Assembly (NCBI RefSeq): GCF_900110655.1
Contig: NZ_FOEQ01000004.1
Coordinates: forward strand, 304,937 to 368,936
From: Pseudomonas soli
GTDB taxonomy: Bacteria; Pseudomonadota; Gammaproteobacteria; Pseudomonadales; Pseudomonadaceae
DNA: 64,000 bases
Direction of reading: 5' to 3'
Shown here: piece by piece, positions 53,237-62,354 of the stretch
Position numbering within the stretch: position 1 is the first letter of the stretch
Layout: each line of letters opens with the position of its first letter
Notes under the pieces: generated by a model
What the model was told of the DNA's origin: nothing
Database searches by the model: none
The model's input: only the letters and a program-made list of their open reading frames with translations
Translations under genes and position numbers: made by a program

Positions 53237-55237
53237 TCAGTGCGGCGCGCGCGGGATGGTCTTGAGTAGGTCTTCCGGGCTGATGTGTCCGACCACCTGG
53301 GCCACCGCGCTACCTGGGGTCGGCAGGTCGATGATATGGCTCTTCATCTTGCCGATCACATGCATCTCGCAGGGTTTGCAGTCGAACTTCAGGGTGAGCA
53401 CTTCATCGCCCTGGATCAGTTGCATCGGCGCCACCTTGGTGCGCACGCCGGTCACACCCTTGGCCTGCTTGGGGCACAGGTTGAAGGAGAAGCGCAGGCA
53501 GTGCTTGGTGATCATCACCGGCACTTCGCCGTGTTCTTCATGAGCCTCGTAGGCGGCGTCGATCAACTGCACGCCGTGGCGGTGGTAGAAGTCACGGGCC
53601 TTCTGGTTGTAGACGTTGGCCAGGAACGACAGGTGCGACTCTGGGTACACCGGCGGTGGCGTGGTCTCGGCCTTGCGCCCGCCACGGGGATGGGCCTTGA
53701 TCCGCGCTTCTGTCAGTGCCTCGATGGCCTCGCGACGCAGCGCCTTGAGCTGCGAGTTGGGAATGAAGAACGCCTGGGGCGCATCGATTTCGATGGCGTC
53801 GGCGTGGTACATCGTGGTGCCCAACTGGCCGAGCAGGTCGTGCAGTTGCTCGAGCGCCTGTTCCGGCTTGTTGGCGGTACCGAACGGACCGTCCAGCGCG
53901 ACCTGCACGCTGACCCCTTCCTCGCTGCCGAGGGTCAGCAGCAAACGCTGCTCACGCAGCACGGCATGCCATTCGACAGCCACCCGGCGCTCTGACGACG
54001 TACGCTGCAACGCCTGTTGCCAGTTGTGGTCGAGGTTGCGCGAAAGCGGATGGTTTGGGCGGAGCTTGTACAAGCCCTCGGGCATCTCGTTGGGCTCGAC
54101 TCGGTAGCGGTAGCGCTTCTGGCCGTCCTCCTCGGATTCGCTTCTCAGCTCGGCGATGTTGGCGCGGAAGCCCACCACCTCGCGTTTGACCAGCACGTTG
54201 AGGCCGTCGCCGTTGGTCAGCGGGACATCGGTGGTCACAAGCAGGTCGCGCTTGCCGACTTTCTCGACCACACCCACTGGCAGGCCAGTGAAGGTTGGAG
54301 AGTCGAAGGCGCCGATGTCGATCTTGCGGTCGCTGACGAAGTAGTCGGTGCTGCCACGGTGGAAGGTTTTGTCCGGATCCGGCACGAAGAAGTGTTCGGT
54401 GCGGCCACTGGAGGCGCGAGCCAGCTCGGGGCGGTCCTCGAGGATGGCGTCGAGTTCCTTGCGGTAGTGGGCGGTGATGTTCTTCACATAGCCCATGTCC
54501 TTGTAACGACCTTCGATCTTGAACGAGCGCACACCGGCATCGACCAGGTCGCGCAGGTTGGCGGTCTGGTTGTTGTCCTTCATCGACAGCAGGTGCTTCT
54601 CGAAAGCGACCACGCGTCCCTGGTCGTCCTTGAGGGTATACGGCAGGCGGCAGGCCTGGGAGCAATCGCCGCGATTCGCACTACGCCCGGTCTGGGCGTG
54701 GGAGATGTTGCATTGGCCGGAGAAGGCCACGCACAGCGCGCCATGGATGAAGAACTCGATGGCGGCGTCGGTCTCGGCGGCGATGCTGCGGATCTGCTGC
54801 AGGTTCAGCTCGCGGGCCAGCACCAGCTGGGAAAAGCCGGCCTGGTCGAGGAACTTGGCCCGCTCCAGGGTGCGGATATCGGTTTGGGTGCTGGCATGCA
54901 GCTCGATCGGCGGGATATCCAGCTCCATCACCCCCAGGTCCTGCACGATCAGTGCATCGACACCGGCATCGTATAGCTGGTGGATCAGCTTGCGTGCTGG
55001 CTCCAGCTCGTTGTCGTGGAGGATGGTATTGATGGTGGTGAACACGCGGGCATGGTAGCGCCGGGCGAACTCGACCAGCTCGGCGATGTCGCTGACCTCG
55101 TTGCAGGCGTTGTGGCGCGCGCCGAAGCTCGGGCCGCCGATATAGATGGCGTCGGCGCCGTGCAGGATCGCCTCGCGGGCGATGCTCACGTCACGGGCAG
55201 GGCTGAGCAGTTCCAGGTGGTGCTTTGGAAGGGACAT
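53237..55237 (-). CDS. rlhA: 23S rRNA C2501 hydroxylation protein (U32 peptidase family)
   Basis: 666 residues starting MSLPKHHLELLSPARD at ATG 55237. The U32 peptidase-like domain (AREAILHGADAIYIGGPSFGARHNA, FFIHGALCVAFSGQCNISHAQTGRSANRGDCSQACR with the conserved cysteines) is followed by a C-terminal extension of about 350 residues, including CLRFSFNLCPKQAKG and KFDCKPCEMHV. This is the long YdcP/RlhA type; RlhA introduces 5-hydroxycytidine at position 2501 of 23S rRNA and needs prephenate. The longer upstream frame was rejected because it is not conserved in character. It is a single gene with no obvious partners. Confidence 0.9.
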   Translation of the reverse strand: MSLPKHHLELLSPARDVSIAREAILHGADAIYIGGPSFGARHNACNEVSDIAELVEFARRYHARVFTTINTILHDNELEPARKLIHQLYDAGVDALIVQDLGVMELDIPPIELHASTQTDIRTLERAKFLDQAGFSQLVLARELNLQQIRSIAAETDAAIEFFIHGALCVAFSGQCNISHAQTGRSANRGDCSQACRLPYTLKDDQGRVVAFEKHLLSMKDNNQTANLRDLVDAGVRSFKIEGRYKDMGYVKNITAHYRKELDAILEDRPELARASSGRTEHFFVPDPDKTFHRGSTDYFVSDRKIDIGAFDSPTFTGLPVGVVEKVGKRDLLVTTDVPLTNGDGLNVLVKREVVGFRANIAELRSESEEDGQKRYRYRVEPNEMPEGLYKLRPNHPLSRNLDHNWQQALQRTSSERRVAVEWHAVLREQRLLLTLGSEEGVSVQVALDGPFGTANKPEQALEQLHDLLGQLGTTMYHADAIEIDAPQAFFIPNSQLKALRREAIEALTEARIKAHPRGGRKAETTPPPVYPESHLSFLANVYNQKARDFYHRHGVQLIDAAYEAHEEHGEVPVMITKHCLRFSFNLCPKQAKGVTGVRTKVAPMQLIQGDEVLTLKFDCKPCEMHVIGKMKSHIIDLPTPGSAVAQVVGHISPEDLLKTIPRAPH

Positions 55238-55436
55238 GTCGTTATAGGTTCGGGCTGTCACGGTAAGGCGGGCATTGTAGCGGTGAAATGGAGTGGCAGC
55301 ATCTTTAACTGATGAATCCGCCTGGCCAGGTGCGACTACCGGGTTCGATAGCGCAGTACACCTGGTAATTCTGTCAGTGTTGCCCACGGCGCATCGCTGT
55401 TAACGTCAAACGATACCGACCGGCCGCGAGGGCGCC

Positions 55437-56288
55437 ATGGTTCACACACATCTGAGCAGGGCCGACAGACAGCTGTCAGTGCTTGGCGATACCAGGGCCT
55501 ATCCGCCCTATGGGGCGTTGACCCTGGTAATCGGACATCGATTGGCTTATTGCGGGCAGATGCGCGAACCGGGGACAGGTACTTATCACCTGGGAAACGG
55601 GCATCGGGTTTTCAATCCGCGGTTGATGCGTTTCTGCTCATCTGACCGGTTGAGTCCGTTCGGCAAAGGCGGGATAAATACCTATGCCTACTGTCAGGGA
55701 GATCCGGTAAATTATCATGATCGTGATGGGAGAGCCCCCACTGTTTCAAGCGTGACACCTGCTCTGGATTCGACTGCTACTTCGACTTGGTCGTGGTTGT
55801 TTGAAGTGAAGAATTTGCAATTTGCCTTGCCCATCATGGAAGCGTCGACGGCTACTAGACTGCCAAAGCATATAGAATCGACAATGAGTATAGTTGAATA
55901 CGCTGTGGTCAAAAATCGACTGATTAAAAATTCTCCGGAGGACGCTAGTAGTTTGCCGGACGTTTCGAAGTGGGATGTGTTAAAGCTTGGCGTGGCGGCA
56001 GCGACAAGTGCGGGGGCTTACTTAGCGGCTTATAGTAGTTTGGCGGCTTCGTATAATGACGCGCGCGCTGGAGGCCAGAATAAAAACATTTCGGATGAGC
56101 AAAAGTCCGCGATACTCATGGGTGGTGTATTTGCTGCAGCGATTTCGTATTATTCTGATAAATCTGTCAAGGGGATAGGGAAGAAGTATGACGGGTATCT
56201 TACTCGAGCGAAAAACATAGAAATCAGGCGTTTGGGCGGGCCGGATCAACTCTTGGTTAATCATGGTAGCGGGGGTGATGAAACCTGA
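55437..56288 (+). CDS. Orphan RHS repeat-associated core protein with AT-rich C-terminus
   Basis: 283 residues. Residues about 30-100 form the RHS-associated core end (HRLAYCGQMREPGTGTYHLG, then FCSSDRLSPFGKGGINTYAYCQGDPVNYHDRDG). The rest, from about residue 100, is variable, with hydrophobic stretches around 190-210 and 225-245 (LMGGVFAAAISYYSD) and a basic tail. There is no N-terminal repeat region, no signal peptide and no immunity gene after it; only 94 bases separate it from the next gene, which runs the other way. The 3' half (55740-56288) is clearly lower in GC than its surroundings, suggesting horizontal acquisition of the tip. Such small RHS proteins are common in P. putida and may be displaced toxin tips. 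Toxicity is inference. Confidence 0.7.
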   Translation: MVHTHLSRADRQLSVLGDTRAYPPYGALTLVIGHRLAYCGQMREPGTGTYHLGNGHRVFNPRLMRFCSSDRLSPFGKGGINTYAYCQGDPVNYHDRDGRAPTVSSVTPALDSTATSTWSWLFEVKNLQFALPIMEASTATRLPKHIESTMSIVEYAVVKNRLIKNSPEDASSLPDVSKWDVLKLGVAAATSAGAYLAAYSSLAASYNDARAGGQNKNISDEQKSAILMGGVFAAAISYYSDKSVKGIGKKYDGYLTRAKNIEIRRLGGPDQLLVNHGSGGDET

Positions 56289-56382
56289 GTTTGTCAGTAA
56301 GTAACCGTTCCAGATGGATCCTTGATTATGGTCATCCCCGCAGTCGAAGCCGAGCAGACTACGCTGCGGGAACTGGCGCACC

Positions 56383-56763
56383 TCAGCCCTTGGCCGCCAT
56401 CGCCGTTACCTCGACCCGCATTCCCTCAAACGCCAGGGAAGCCACACCCACTGCAGCCCGCACCGGCCATGGTTTTTTGAAGAACCGCTGGTACACCTCG
56501 TTGAACGCCGCCCGGTCAGCCATGTCAGTCAGGTAGATGGTCAGGTGCAACACCCGGTCCATCGAGCTGCCGGCGCGCTCCAGGGCAACTTTCAAAGCCT
56601 GCAGGGTACATTCGCACTGGGTGGTGATGTCGCCCAGCTCGAGGCTGCCGTCGGCCTGCACGGGGATCTGGGTGCTGACCAGGATGCCGTTGTACTCGGC
56701 AACGTCCGAGGAGATCGAGTCGGCGTCCGGGTCGGGGGTGTAGATGATGTCGCTGTGTGCCAT
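56383..56763 (-). CDS. RidA/YjgF family protein
   Basis: 126 residues, full length for the RidA family, with GILVSTQIPVQADG, DITTQCECTLQALKVALERAG and PVRAAVGVASLAFEGMRVEVTAMA. RidA proteins hydrolyse reactive enamine/imine intermediates formed by PLP enzymes such as threonine dehydratase. In the arginine position that marks active RidA, PVRAAVGVASL retains Arg. The protein is soluble and trimeric by family. It is located between an RHS gene and trmK, with no clear operon partner. It belongs to a Rid subfamily that cannot be assigned exactly by eye. Confidence 0.88.
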   Translation of the reverse strand: MAHSDIIYTPDPDADSISSDVAEYNGILVSTQIPVQADGSLELGDITTQCECTLQALKVALERAGSSMDRVLHLTIYLTDMADRAAFNEVYQRFFKKPWPVRAAVGVASLAFEGMRVEVTAMAAKG

Positions 56764-56931
56764 GAGGTTTCGCCTTGCAACGGAAGGAAACCGCCAAGCC
56801 TACGCGAGCGGGCAGGGCAGGTCGAGGCAGGACGGTCGGTCGCGGGCATTTGAAATACCTGGCCGGGACCGGCAGAATCGCGCTCCACCCGGCCACAGGC
56901 GCCGGGCCCTGGTGGTGAAAAGAGGCTTTTG

Positions 56932-57627
56932 TTGAACGAACACACATTGTCCATGCGCCTGGAGCGCGTGGCAGCCCATGTGCCGGCGGGCGCGCGACTG
57001 GCCGATATCGGCTCGGACCATGGCTACCTGCCGGTGGCGCTGGCGCGTCGGGGCGCGATTATCGCGGCCGTGGCCGGCGAAGTGGCGCTGACGCCGTACC
57101 AGGCCGCGCAGCGCACCGTGCGCGACAACGGCCTGGAAGACCGCATCACCGTGCGCCATGCCAGTGGCCTGGCAGCCATCGAGCCAAATGATGGCATCAC
57201 CGCAGTCAGTATCTGCGGCATGGGCGGCGAGACCATTCGCGACATTCTCGAAGCCGGCAGGCAACACCTGGGCGGCCACGAGCGGTTGATCCTGCAACCC
57301 AACGGCGGTGAACAGGCCCTGCGCCAGTGGCTGATGGACAACGGCTATCGGATCGTCTGCGAGGAAGTGCTGCGGGAAAACCGTTTCGACTATGAAGTCA
57401 TCGTCGCCGAACGTACCGAGTCGGTCAGCTACAGCGCCGAGCAGCTGTACTTCGGCCCACTGCTGATGCAGGCGCGCAGCCCGGCGTTCCTGTTCAAGTG
57501 GCAACGCATGTTGCGCCAGAAACACCAGACCCTGGCCAATTTCGCCCGGGCGCGCCAGCCAGTGCCCGAGGAAAAGGTGCGCGATATCACCCGTCAGGCG
57601 CAGTGGATTACCGAGTTGCTGGCGTGA
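56932..57627 (+). CDS. trmK: tRNA (adenine-22-N1)-methyltransferase (TrmK)
   Basis: 231 residues read from a TTG start at 56932 (six bases after AGAGG); another TTG at 56929 is only three bases from that site, and no ATG exists before LSMRLERV. The Rossmann SAM-binding region LADIGSDHGYLPVALARRG is followed by VSICGMGGETIRDILEAG and LILQPNGGEQALRQWL, matching TrmK (YqfN/COG2384). It methylates A22 in certain tRNAs. The C-terminal coiled-coil part of TrmK is present (about 170-230). The stop is seven bases from the convergent MFS pseudogene. Confidence 0.88.
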   Translation: MNEHTLSMRLERVAAHVPAGARLADIGSDHGYLPVALARRGAIIAAVAGEVALTPYQAAQRTVRDNGLEDRITVRHASGLAAIEPNDGITAVSICGMGGETIRDILEAGRQHLGGHERLILQPNGGEQALRQWLMDNGYRIVCEEVLRENRFDYEVIVAERTESVSYSAEQLYFGPLLMQARSPAFLFKWQRMLRQKHQTLANFARARQPVPEEKVRDITRQAQWITELLA

Positions 57628-57633
57628 AGCGCC

Positions 57634-58938
57634 TCACCTTGGATTGACTACGCTGGCTGGCACCTTCAGCACCAGCACGGCGCCCATTACGATGGCCACG
57701 GCCAGTACCTGCAAGGCCAGGCCCGGGTTGGCGGTGCTGTCGCGCATCCAGCCGATCAGGTAAGGCGCGGCGAACGAGGCGATACTGCCGAACGAGCTGA
57801 TCATGGCGATACCGGCGGCCTGGGCGCCGCCCGCCAGGAAGGCCGGCGGCAGTTGCCAGAACATCGGCAGCGCGGCGCTGGCGCCCATGCCCGCGACCAC
57901 CAGCCCGCTCATCACCAGCAAGGCGTCGTCCGGCGCCCATCCGGCCAGGGCGATGCCGGCGGCGGCCATCAGTAACGGCCCGCACAGATGCCAGCGGCGT
58001 TCGCGGTGACGGTCGGACGAGCGGCCGCAGCCGAGCATGAACAGGCATCCGGCCAGATAAGGGATGGCGCTGAGCAGGCCGACCTGGCCATCGCTGCCGA
58101 TGCCGGCGCCGTGAATCAGGCTGGGCATCCAGAAAGCCAGGGTGTTGACTGCCAGCATCACCGCGAAATAGATCGCCACCAGCAACCAGACATGGGCGTC
58201 GCCCAGCAGCCCGCGCATCGAGTCGATCGGCTTGTGCCGTTCCTCGAGGGCCATTTCCTCGCGCATTGCACGCTTCTGATCGGCGGTTAGTCAAGCCACC
58301 TGCTCGAAGTTGTCCGGCAGGGCCTTGAGCACCACCAGCCCGAGCAACACCACCGGCAGCCCCTCGATCAAGAACATCCACTGCCAGCCCCACATGCCAC
58401 CCTGGTCGTGAAACGCCTGCAGGATGCCGCCGGACAACGGCCCGCCGACCACCCCGGCCAAGGGCACGGCGATGGCGAACAACGCCGTGATCTGGGCACG
58501 GCGCCGGGCCGGATACCAGCGATTGAGCACTACGAGGATGCCGGGGAAGAAACCGGCCTCGGCCACGCCCAGCAAGAAGCGCAAGGCATAGAACCCGGCG
58601 TCGTCCTGCACCCACATCATGGCAGTCGACAACAGCCCCCAGACCACCATCAAGGTGGCGATCCAGCGCCGCGGGCCGACCCGCTCCAGGGCCAGGTTGC
58701 TGGGCACGCCGAACAGCGCATAGGCGATGAAGAACAGGCCGGCGCCCAGGCCGTAGACCGTGTCGGAAAAGCCCAGGTCGGCGCTCATCTGCATCTTGGC
58801 GAAGCCGATGTTGATGCGGTCCAGGTGGGCGAACAGGTAGCACACCAGCAGCAGTGGCATCAGCCGCCAGGTGATGCGGGCGTGAGTTGCGTCGCAGGCG
58901 CGCACGGACGGGGCCGTGGAGGTATCGATCGTATTCAT
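57634..58938 (-). pseudogene. MFS transporter (ACS/phthalate-permease type) interrupted by in-frame TGA
   Basis: One frame runs from ATG 58938 to the stop at 57634 and is broken by a single TGA at 58291-58293. The first part (215 residues) has six membrane helices with HLDRINIGFAKMQMSADLG and GVAEAGFFPGILVVL, typical of the anion-cation symporter MFS family; the second part (from about 58287 onward) contains the other six (KPIDSMRGLL, ISSFGSIASFAAPYLIG). At the stop the protein reads VA-stop-LTADQKRAM, exactly where relatives have a tryptophan (A-W-L-S/T-x-x-E). A single base change from TGG to TGA explains the break. The rest is intact, so inactivation is recent. A free second half starting at ATG 58266 is unlikely to function. 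Confidence 0.85.
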
Positions 58939-59038
58939 GGTCCGGGACGTTCTTGTTGTTGTCCCGGCAGATCATGCGGCGCCGTGTCAGGCGGGCAAAT
59001 GCACTTTCAGCAAGATGGCTGGTATTTTTGCCACGGGG

Positions 59039-59284
59039 TTACAGCTGCGAGCACTGGCCCATCTGGCGGTAGTCGACTTCGTGGGTCTGGCCCTGGTGGT
59101 CGACGTAGACCATGTGCGCGGTGCCGACCTGGCAATCGGCGTCGTTGCTGGCCGGAGTAATCGAAACGACCTTGGCGATGTCCAGCGGCATGCCGTATTC
59201 GTAGGTGCTGGAGCTGTTGTCGGCGAAGGCGCCGAACGAGGCGAGGGTGGCGCTGAGGGCGAGCAGGGCAATCGAACGTTTCAT
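59039..59284 (-). CDS. Small secreted DUF2790 protein
   Basis: 81 residues with a signal peptide (MKRSIALLALSATLASFGAFA) and a short mature part with conserved DUF2790 features: KVVSITPASNDADCQVGTAHMVYVDHQGQTHEVDYRQMGQC, including two cysteines that probably form a disulfide. DUF2790 proteins are small periplasmic proteins restricted to Pseudomonas and relatives with no known function; some respond to metals. GGTACCTGTC precedes the ATG. It is divergent from the LysR gene with 115 bases between. Confidence 0.85.
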   Translation of the reverse strand: MKRSIALLALSATLASFGAFADNSSSTYEYGMPLDIAKVVSITPASNDADCQVGTAHMVYVDHQGQTHEVDYRQMGQCSQL

Positions 59285-59399
59285 GACAGGTACCTCATTT
59301 ATTGCGGATAGCTAATGATCCATTCATTTGTGTTTCACAATAAATGGGCTATCCCGTGATAGATTCCTGCCTTTCATGTATGAATGAGAGTGCCTGCCC

Positions 59400-60332
59400 A
59401 TGGACATGCTGCATGCGATGCGAACCTTCGCCCGGGTAGTGGAGTGCGGCAGTTTCGCCGGCGCGGCCCAGGCCCTGGATATTTCCGCCGCGCAGGTGTC
59501 GCGAATCGTCGCCGAGCTCGAGAATCAGCTGCAGACCCGCCTGTTGCACCGCACCACCCGGCGCCTGCGCATGAGCGAGGCGGGCGAGCGCTTTCTCGAG
59601 CGCACCCGGCAGATCATGCTGCTCACCGAAGAGGCGGTGGACGAGGCGCGCGGCGCCCATCTCACGCCCCGTGGCCGCCTGCGCTTCCACTGTACCCATG
59701 GCCTGGGGCTGTTGATGATGCCGCTGGTGGCGCGCTACAACGCCACATGCCCGGAAGTGGTGATGGAACTGACCCTGTCGCAGCGCAACCCAGACCCGCT
59801 GGCCGAGGGGCATGACGTAGTAATCACCATCGGCCAGGGCCTGCCTGACTCGCAACTGATCGCCATCCCGCTGGGTAGCATCCACAGCATCCTGTGCGCC
59901 TCCCCGGATTACCTTGCCCGCCACGGTATACCCGAGCGCCCCGAGGATTTGCACAGACACGTCTGCTTGCGCACCGTGGACCCGCTGTTCGAGGAGGACT
60001 GGTCGTTCGAAGGCCAACCCGACAATTGCGTGATCGTGCCCCAGGACACTTTCCTCACCAACGTCGCGGACGCCATGCTCAAGGCCACCGAGTTGGGCAT
60101 GGGGGTCGGCCTGCTGCCCTACTACTCGGCGAGTCAGGCCATGCAGGAGGGGCGCTTGTGTCGGTTGCTGGCGCCGCATCGGCTGCGCCAGCGCGAGATC
60201 TATGCGATCTATCCGTCACGGCATTACCTGGATGCCAAGGTGCGTACCTGGCTGGACTTTCTCAAGGAGCAGCTGCCGTTGTTGTTTGCCGAGCACCAGC
60301 GCGTGGTGGACGAGCCTCGATACTGGCGGTGA
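59400..60332 (+). CDS. LysR-family transcriptional regulator
   Basis: 310 residues with the LysR HTH (SFAGAAQALDISAAQVSRIVAELENQL) near residues 18-45 and a C-terminal effector domain (GLGLLMMPLVARYNATCPEVV, GMGVGLLPYYSASQAM). The 'A-Q-V-S-R-x-V-A-x-L-E-x-x-L-x-x-x-L-x-x-R-T-T-R' pattern places it in the large CrgA/ArgP-like branch. It is divergent from the DUF2790 gene; the adjacent MFS transporter gene is broken. The regulator may have served a transport locus that is now lost. Effector and targets are unknown. Confidence 0.88.
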   Translation: MDMLHAMRTFARVVECGSFAGAAQALDISAAQVSRIVAELENQLQTRLLHRTTRRLRMSEAGERFLERTRQIMLLTEEAVDEARGAHLTPRGRLRFHCTHGLGLLMMPLVARYNATCPEVVMELTLSQRNPDPLAEGHDVVITIGQGLPDSQLIAIPLGSIHSILCASPDYLARHGIPERPEDLHRHVCLRTVDPLFEEDWSFEGQPDNCVIVPQDTFLTNVADAMLKATELGMGVGLLPYYSASQAMQEGRLCRLLAPHRLRQREIYAIYPSRHYLDAKVRTWLDFLKEQLPLLFAEHQRVVDEPRYWR

Positions 60333-60351
60333 AGGCCGTTCGCTTCGCGGG

Positions 60352-60660
60352 TCACCGGCTGTCCTGATCTTCGGCGCTGCCACCTGAAGCCCCGGCGCCG
60401 CTGCCGGTGGCTTCGCCGGTACTGTTGGAGCCGCCAGCGGCACCGTCGGCGGCGTCAGAGTCGGTACCGGTGTCACTGCTGTCGTTATCCTTGCCACCGG
60501 GGGTGTTTACGCTGCTGCCTTCACCGGCGGTCTTGCCCTGCTCGGAAGTGTGCTCTTTGTGCGTGCCGCTCCCGTTCATGTCGGTGGCCGCGAGAGTGAG
60601 GGTGGCGGTGCTGCCCAGCATCAGGGCCAGCAGCAAGGCGAGGGGACGTGGATTGACCAT
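60352..60660 (-). CDS. Secreted Gly/Ser/Asp-rich low-complexity small protein
   Basis: 102 residues: a signal peptide (LLALMLGSTATLTLAA) then a mature part composed almost only of Gly, Ser, Asp, Glu, Thr and Ala (GAGASGGSAEDQ near the end). It is probably disordered in the periplasm. No motif, metal site or membrane anchor can be recognised. AGGAGATTC precedes the ATG. It faces the LysR gene end to end, 19 bases apart. It could be a surface-matrix or osmotic-stress protein, but nothing supports a specific function. Confidence 0.7.
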   Translation of the reverse strand: MVNPRPLALLLALMLGSTATLTLAATDMNGSGTHKEHTSEQGKTAGEGSSVNTPGGKDNDSSDTGTDSDAADGAAGGSNSTGEATGSGAGASGGSAEDQDSR

Positions 60661-60752
60661 GGTGAATCTCCTGTCGGATGACTGTCATGGTTGGGCTATC
60701 ACGGCGGCGCCAAGGTGCCCGTCAAGCGACGGACGGTCCTTGGCGTCAGGCG

Positions 60753-62057
60753 TCAGTGGGCGTCAGGACGAGGCGCCTGTTGGCCCGGCATGACATCCAT
60801 CGCTTCCAGCGTCGGGTGCTCCTGCGCCGCGTGCATCAGGTCTTCGGTCACCCGCAGCTCCGCGCCGGTCGGCGAGAAGGTGGCGGTCGGCGCGAACGGC
60901 GCCGGGTGCTCCGGTGCCGGGCGCTTGCCGCGACGCCACAAGAAGAACCCGACCATGACCAGGTTGATCACGGCGAAGGCCCAGAACAGCCCGACTTCGC
61001 CGTAGGCGGTCATCATCGGCGAAATGGCCAGCGGGGCCATGGCCGAGCCCAGCGAGTTGATCAGCAGCAGCCCCTGGATCATCGGCACCAGCGCATCGGC
61101 CGGAGCGCGGTCGGCGGCGCTACTGACAGCCACCGGGTACAGCGCGAACACGCCGCCGCCGAGCAGGAATAGCAGCGCCGGCAGCAGCACGGTGTCGGCT
61201 GGCAGCAGCACGATCAAAACCGATAGCACGGTACACAGGGCGGCCAGGGCGATCAGCACGTCCTGCCGATCCTTGCGGTCGGACCAGCGCCCGACCGGAT
61301 ATTGCAGCAGCATGGCACCGAGGATCACCCAGGCCATCATGTCGCCGGTCTCGCCGACGTCCAGGCCGATGCGTTGCAGGTACAGCGGCAGCAAGGCATA
61401 GATGCCGGCGATGGCGACCCCCGAGCCGAAGCAGCCGACCAGCCCGGTCGGCGCCACGCCCAACAGTTGCCGCGGTTTGAGCGGCTCGACCTGATCCAGC
61501 AGTGGCGATACCCGGGGCAGGATCACGATCGGCAGCACCGACAGCGTGGCGAGCATGCCGGCGACCATGAACGGCGCGGTCTCGCCCCAGCCAGTGACCT
61601 CGCCCAAGGCGGCCTGGGCGATTACCCCCGCGCCATAGAAGGCGATCATGTACAGCGCCAGCAGGCGCCCACGGATCTTCGCGTCACCGGCCAGCAGCAG
61701 CCAACTCTCGATCACCAGGAACACGCCGACCGCCGCCCAGCCGTTGATCAGCCGCAGTACGAACCACCAGGTGGTGTCGTAGAACAGGCCTTGCAGCAGG
61801 ATAGTCGCGCCGATCAAGGCGGCGAAACTGCTGTAGGCGCGGATGTGGCCGATGCGCAAGATCAGCCGGTCGTTGAAGATCGCGCCCAGGGTCAGGCCGA
61901 TGAAGTAGGCCGACGACACCACGCCGATCATGGTCGCCGATTCGCCGGCGGCGCCCAGGCGCAGGGTGGTCAGGGAAGACAGCACGCCATTGCCCAGGGC
62001 AATGATGAACAGGCCGAGCAGGGGTGCCAGCGCCATCGCCAGCAAACGCACAGACAT
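60753..62057 (-). CDS. MFS transporter (YcaD-like)
   Basis: 434 residues with 12 membrane segments. The N-terminal GESATMIGVVSSAYFIGLTLGAIFNDRLILRIGHIRAY has the MFS loop 2-3 motif (G-x-x-x-D-R-x-G-R/H-x-x), and the family has a conserved RxxxALYMIAFYGAGVIAQ in helix 5. YcaD-like transporters are proton-driven and of unknown substrate. A C-terminal cytoplasmic tail of about 60 residues is Pro- and Glu-rich. Its promoter must lie in the 297-base gap upstream (62058-62354), where no other gene or clear signal was found. Confidence 0.88.
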   Translation of the reverse strand: MSVRLLAMALAPLLGLFIIALGNGVLSSLTTLRLGAAGESATMIGVVSSAYFIGLTLGAIFNDRLILRIGHIRAYSSFAALIGATILLQGLFYDTTWWFVLRLINGWAAVGVFLVIESWLLLAGDAKIRGRLLALYMIAFYGAGVIAQAALGEVTGWGETAPFMVAGMLATLSVLPIVILPRVSPLLDQVEPLKPRQLLGVAPTGLVGCFGSGVAIAGIYALLPLYLQRIGLDVGETGDMMAWVILGAMLLQYPVGRWSDRKDRQDVLIALAALCTVLSVLIVLLPADTVLLPALLFLLGGGVFALYPVAVSSAADRAPADALVPMIQGLLLINSLGSAMAPLAISPMMTAYGEVGLFWAFAVINLVMVGFFLWRRGKRPAPEHPAPFAPTATFSPTGAELRVTEDLMHAAQEHPTLEAMDVMPGQQAPRPDAH

Positions 62058-62354
62058 AGTTACCTCAAGGTTGAAAAGAGCTCAGAAGCACCTTTTCGGC
62101 TGCACGTGGCGGACAGCGACGTACAGTGCGGCCTGGGCGGGATGCGAGCTTGGCAAGAGTCAACCGCGGGGCCTGTTGGGTGAAGGCCTGGCGGGGCGGT
62201 TGAGCCTGTGGCACATGCGCGATGTGTGAGGCACGGACGCGGTCTTTGCGGGGGCTTGCCACCGGTTGGGGCGACGGGCGAAAAGGAGGCGGGATTTTAA
62301 GGCCTGTACAGGATTTGCCAAGAGGGAAAAGGCTGCGACGAGAGGCCGCAGGGG

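Noticed and set aside
58291..58293. Selenocysteine or programmed readthrough at the TGA of the MFS gene
   Set aside because: MFS transporters of this type have tryptophan here, no selenocysteine insertion hairpin is visible and a simple point mutation explains the break.
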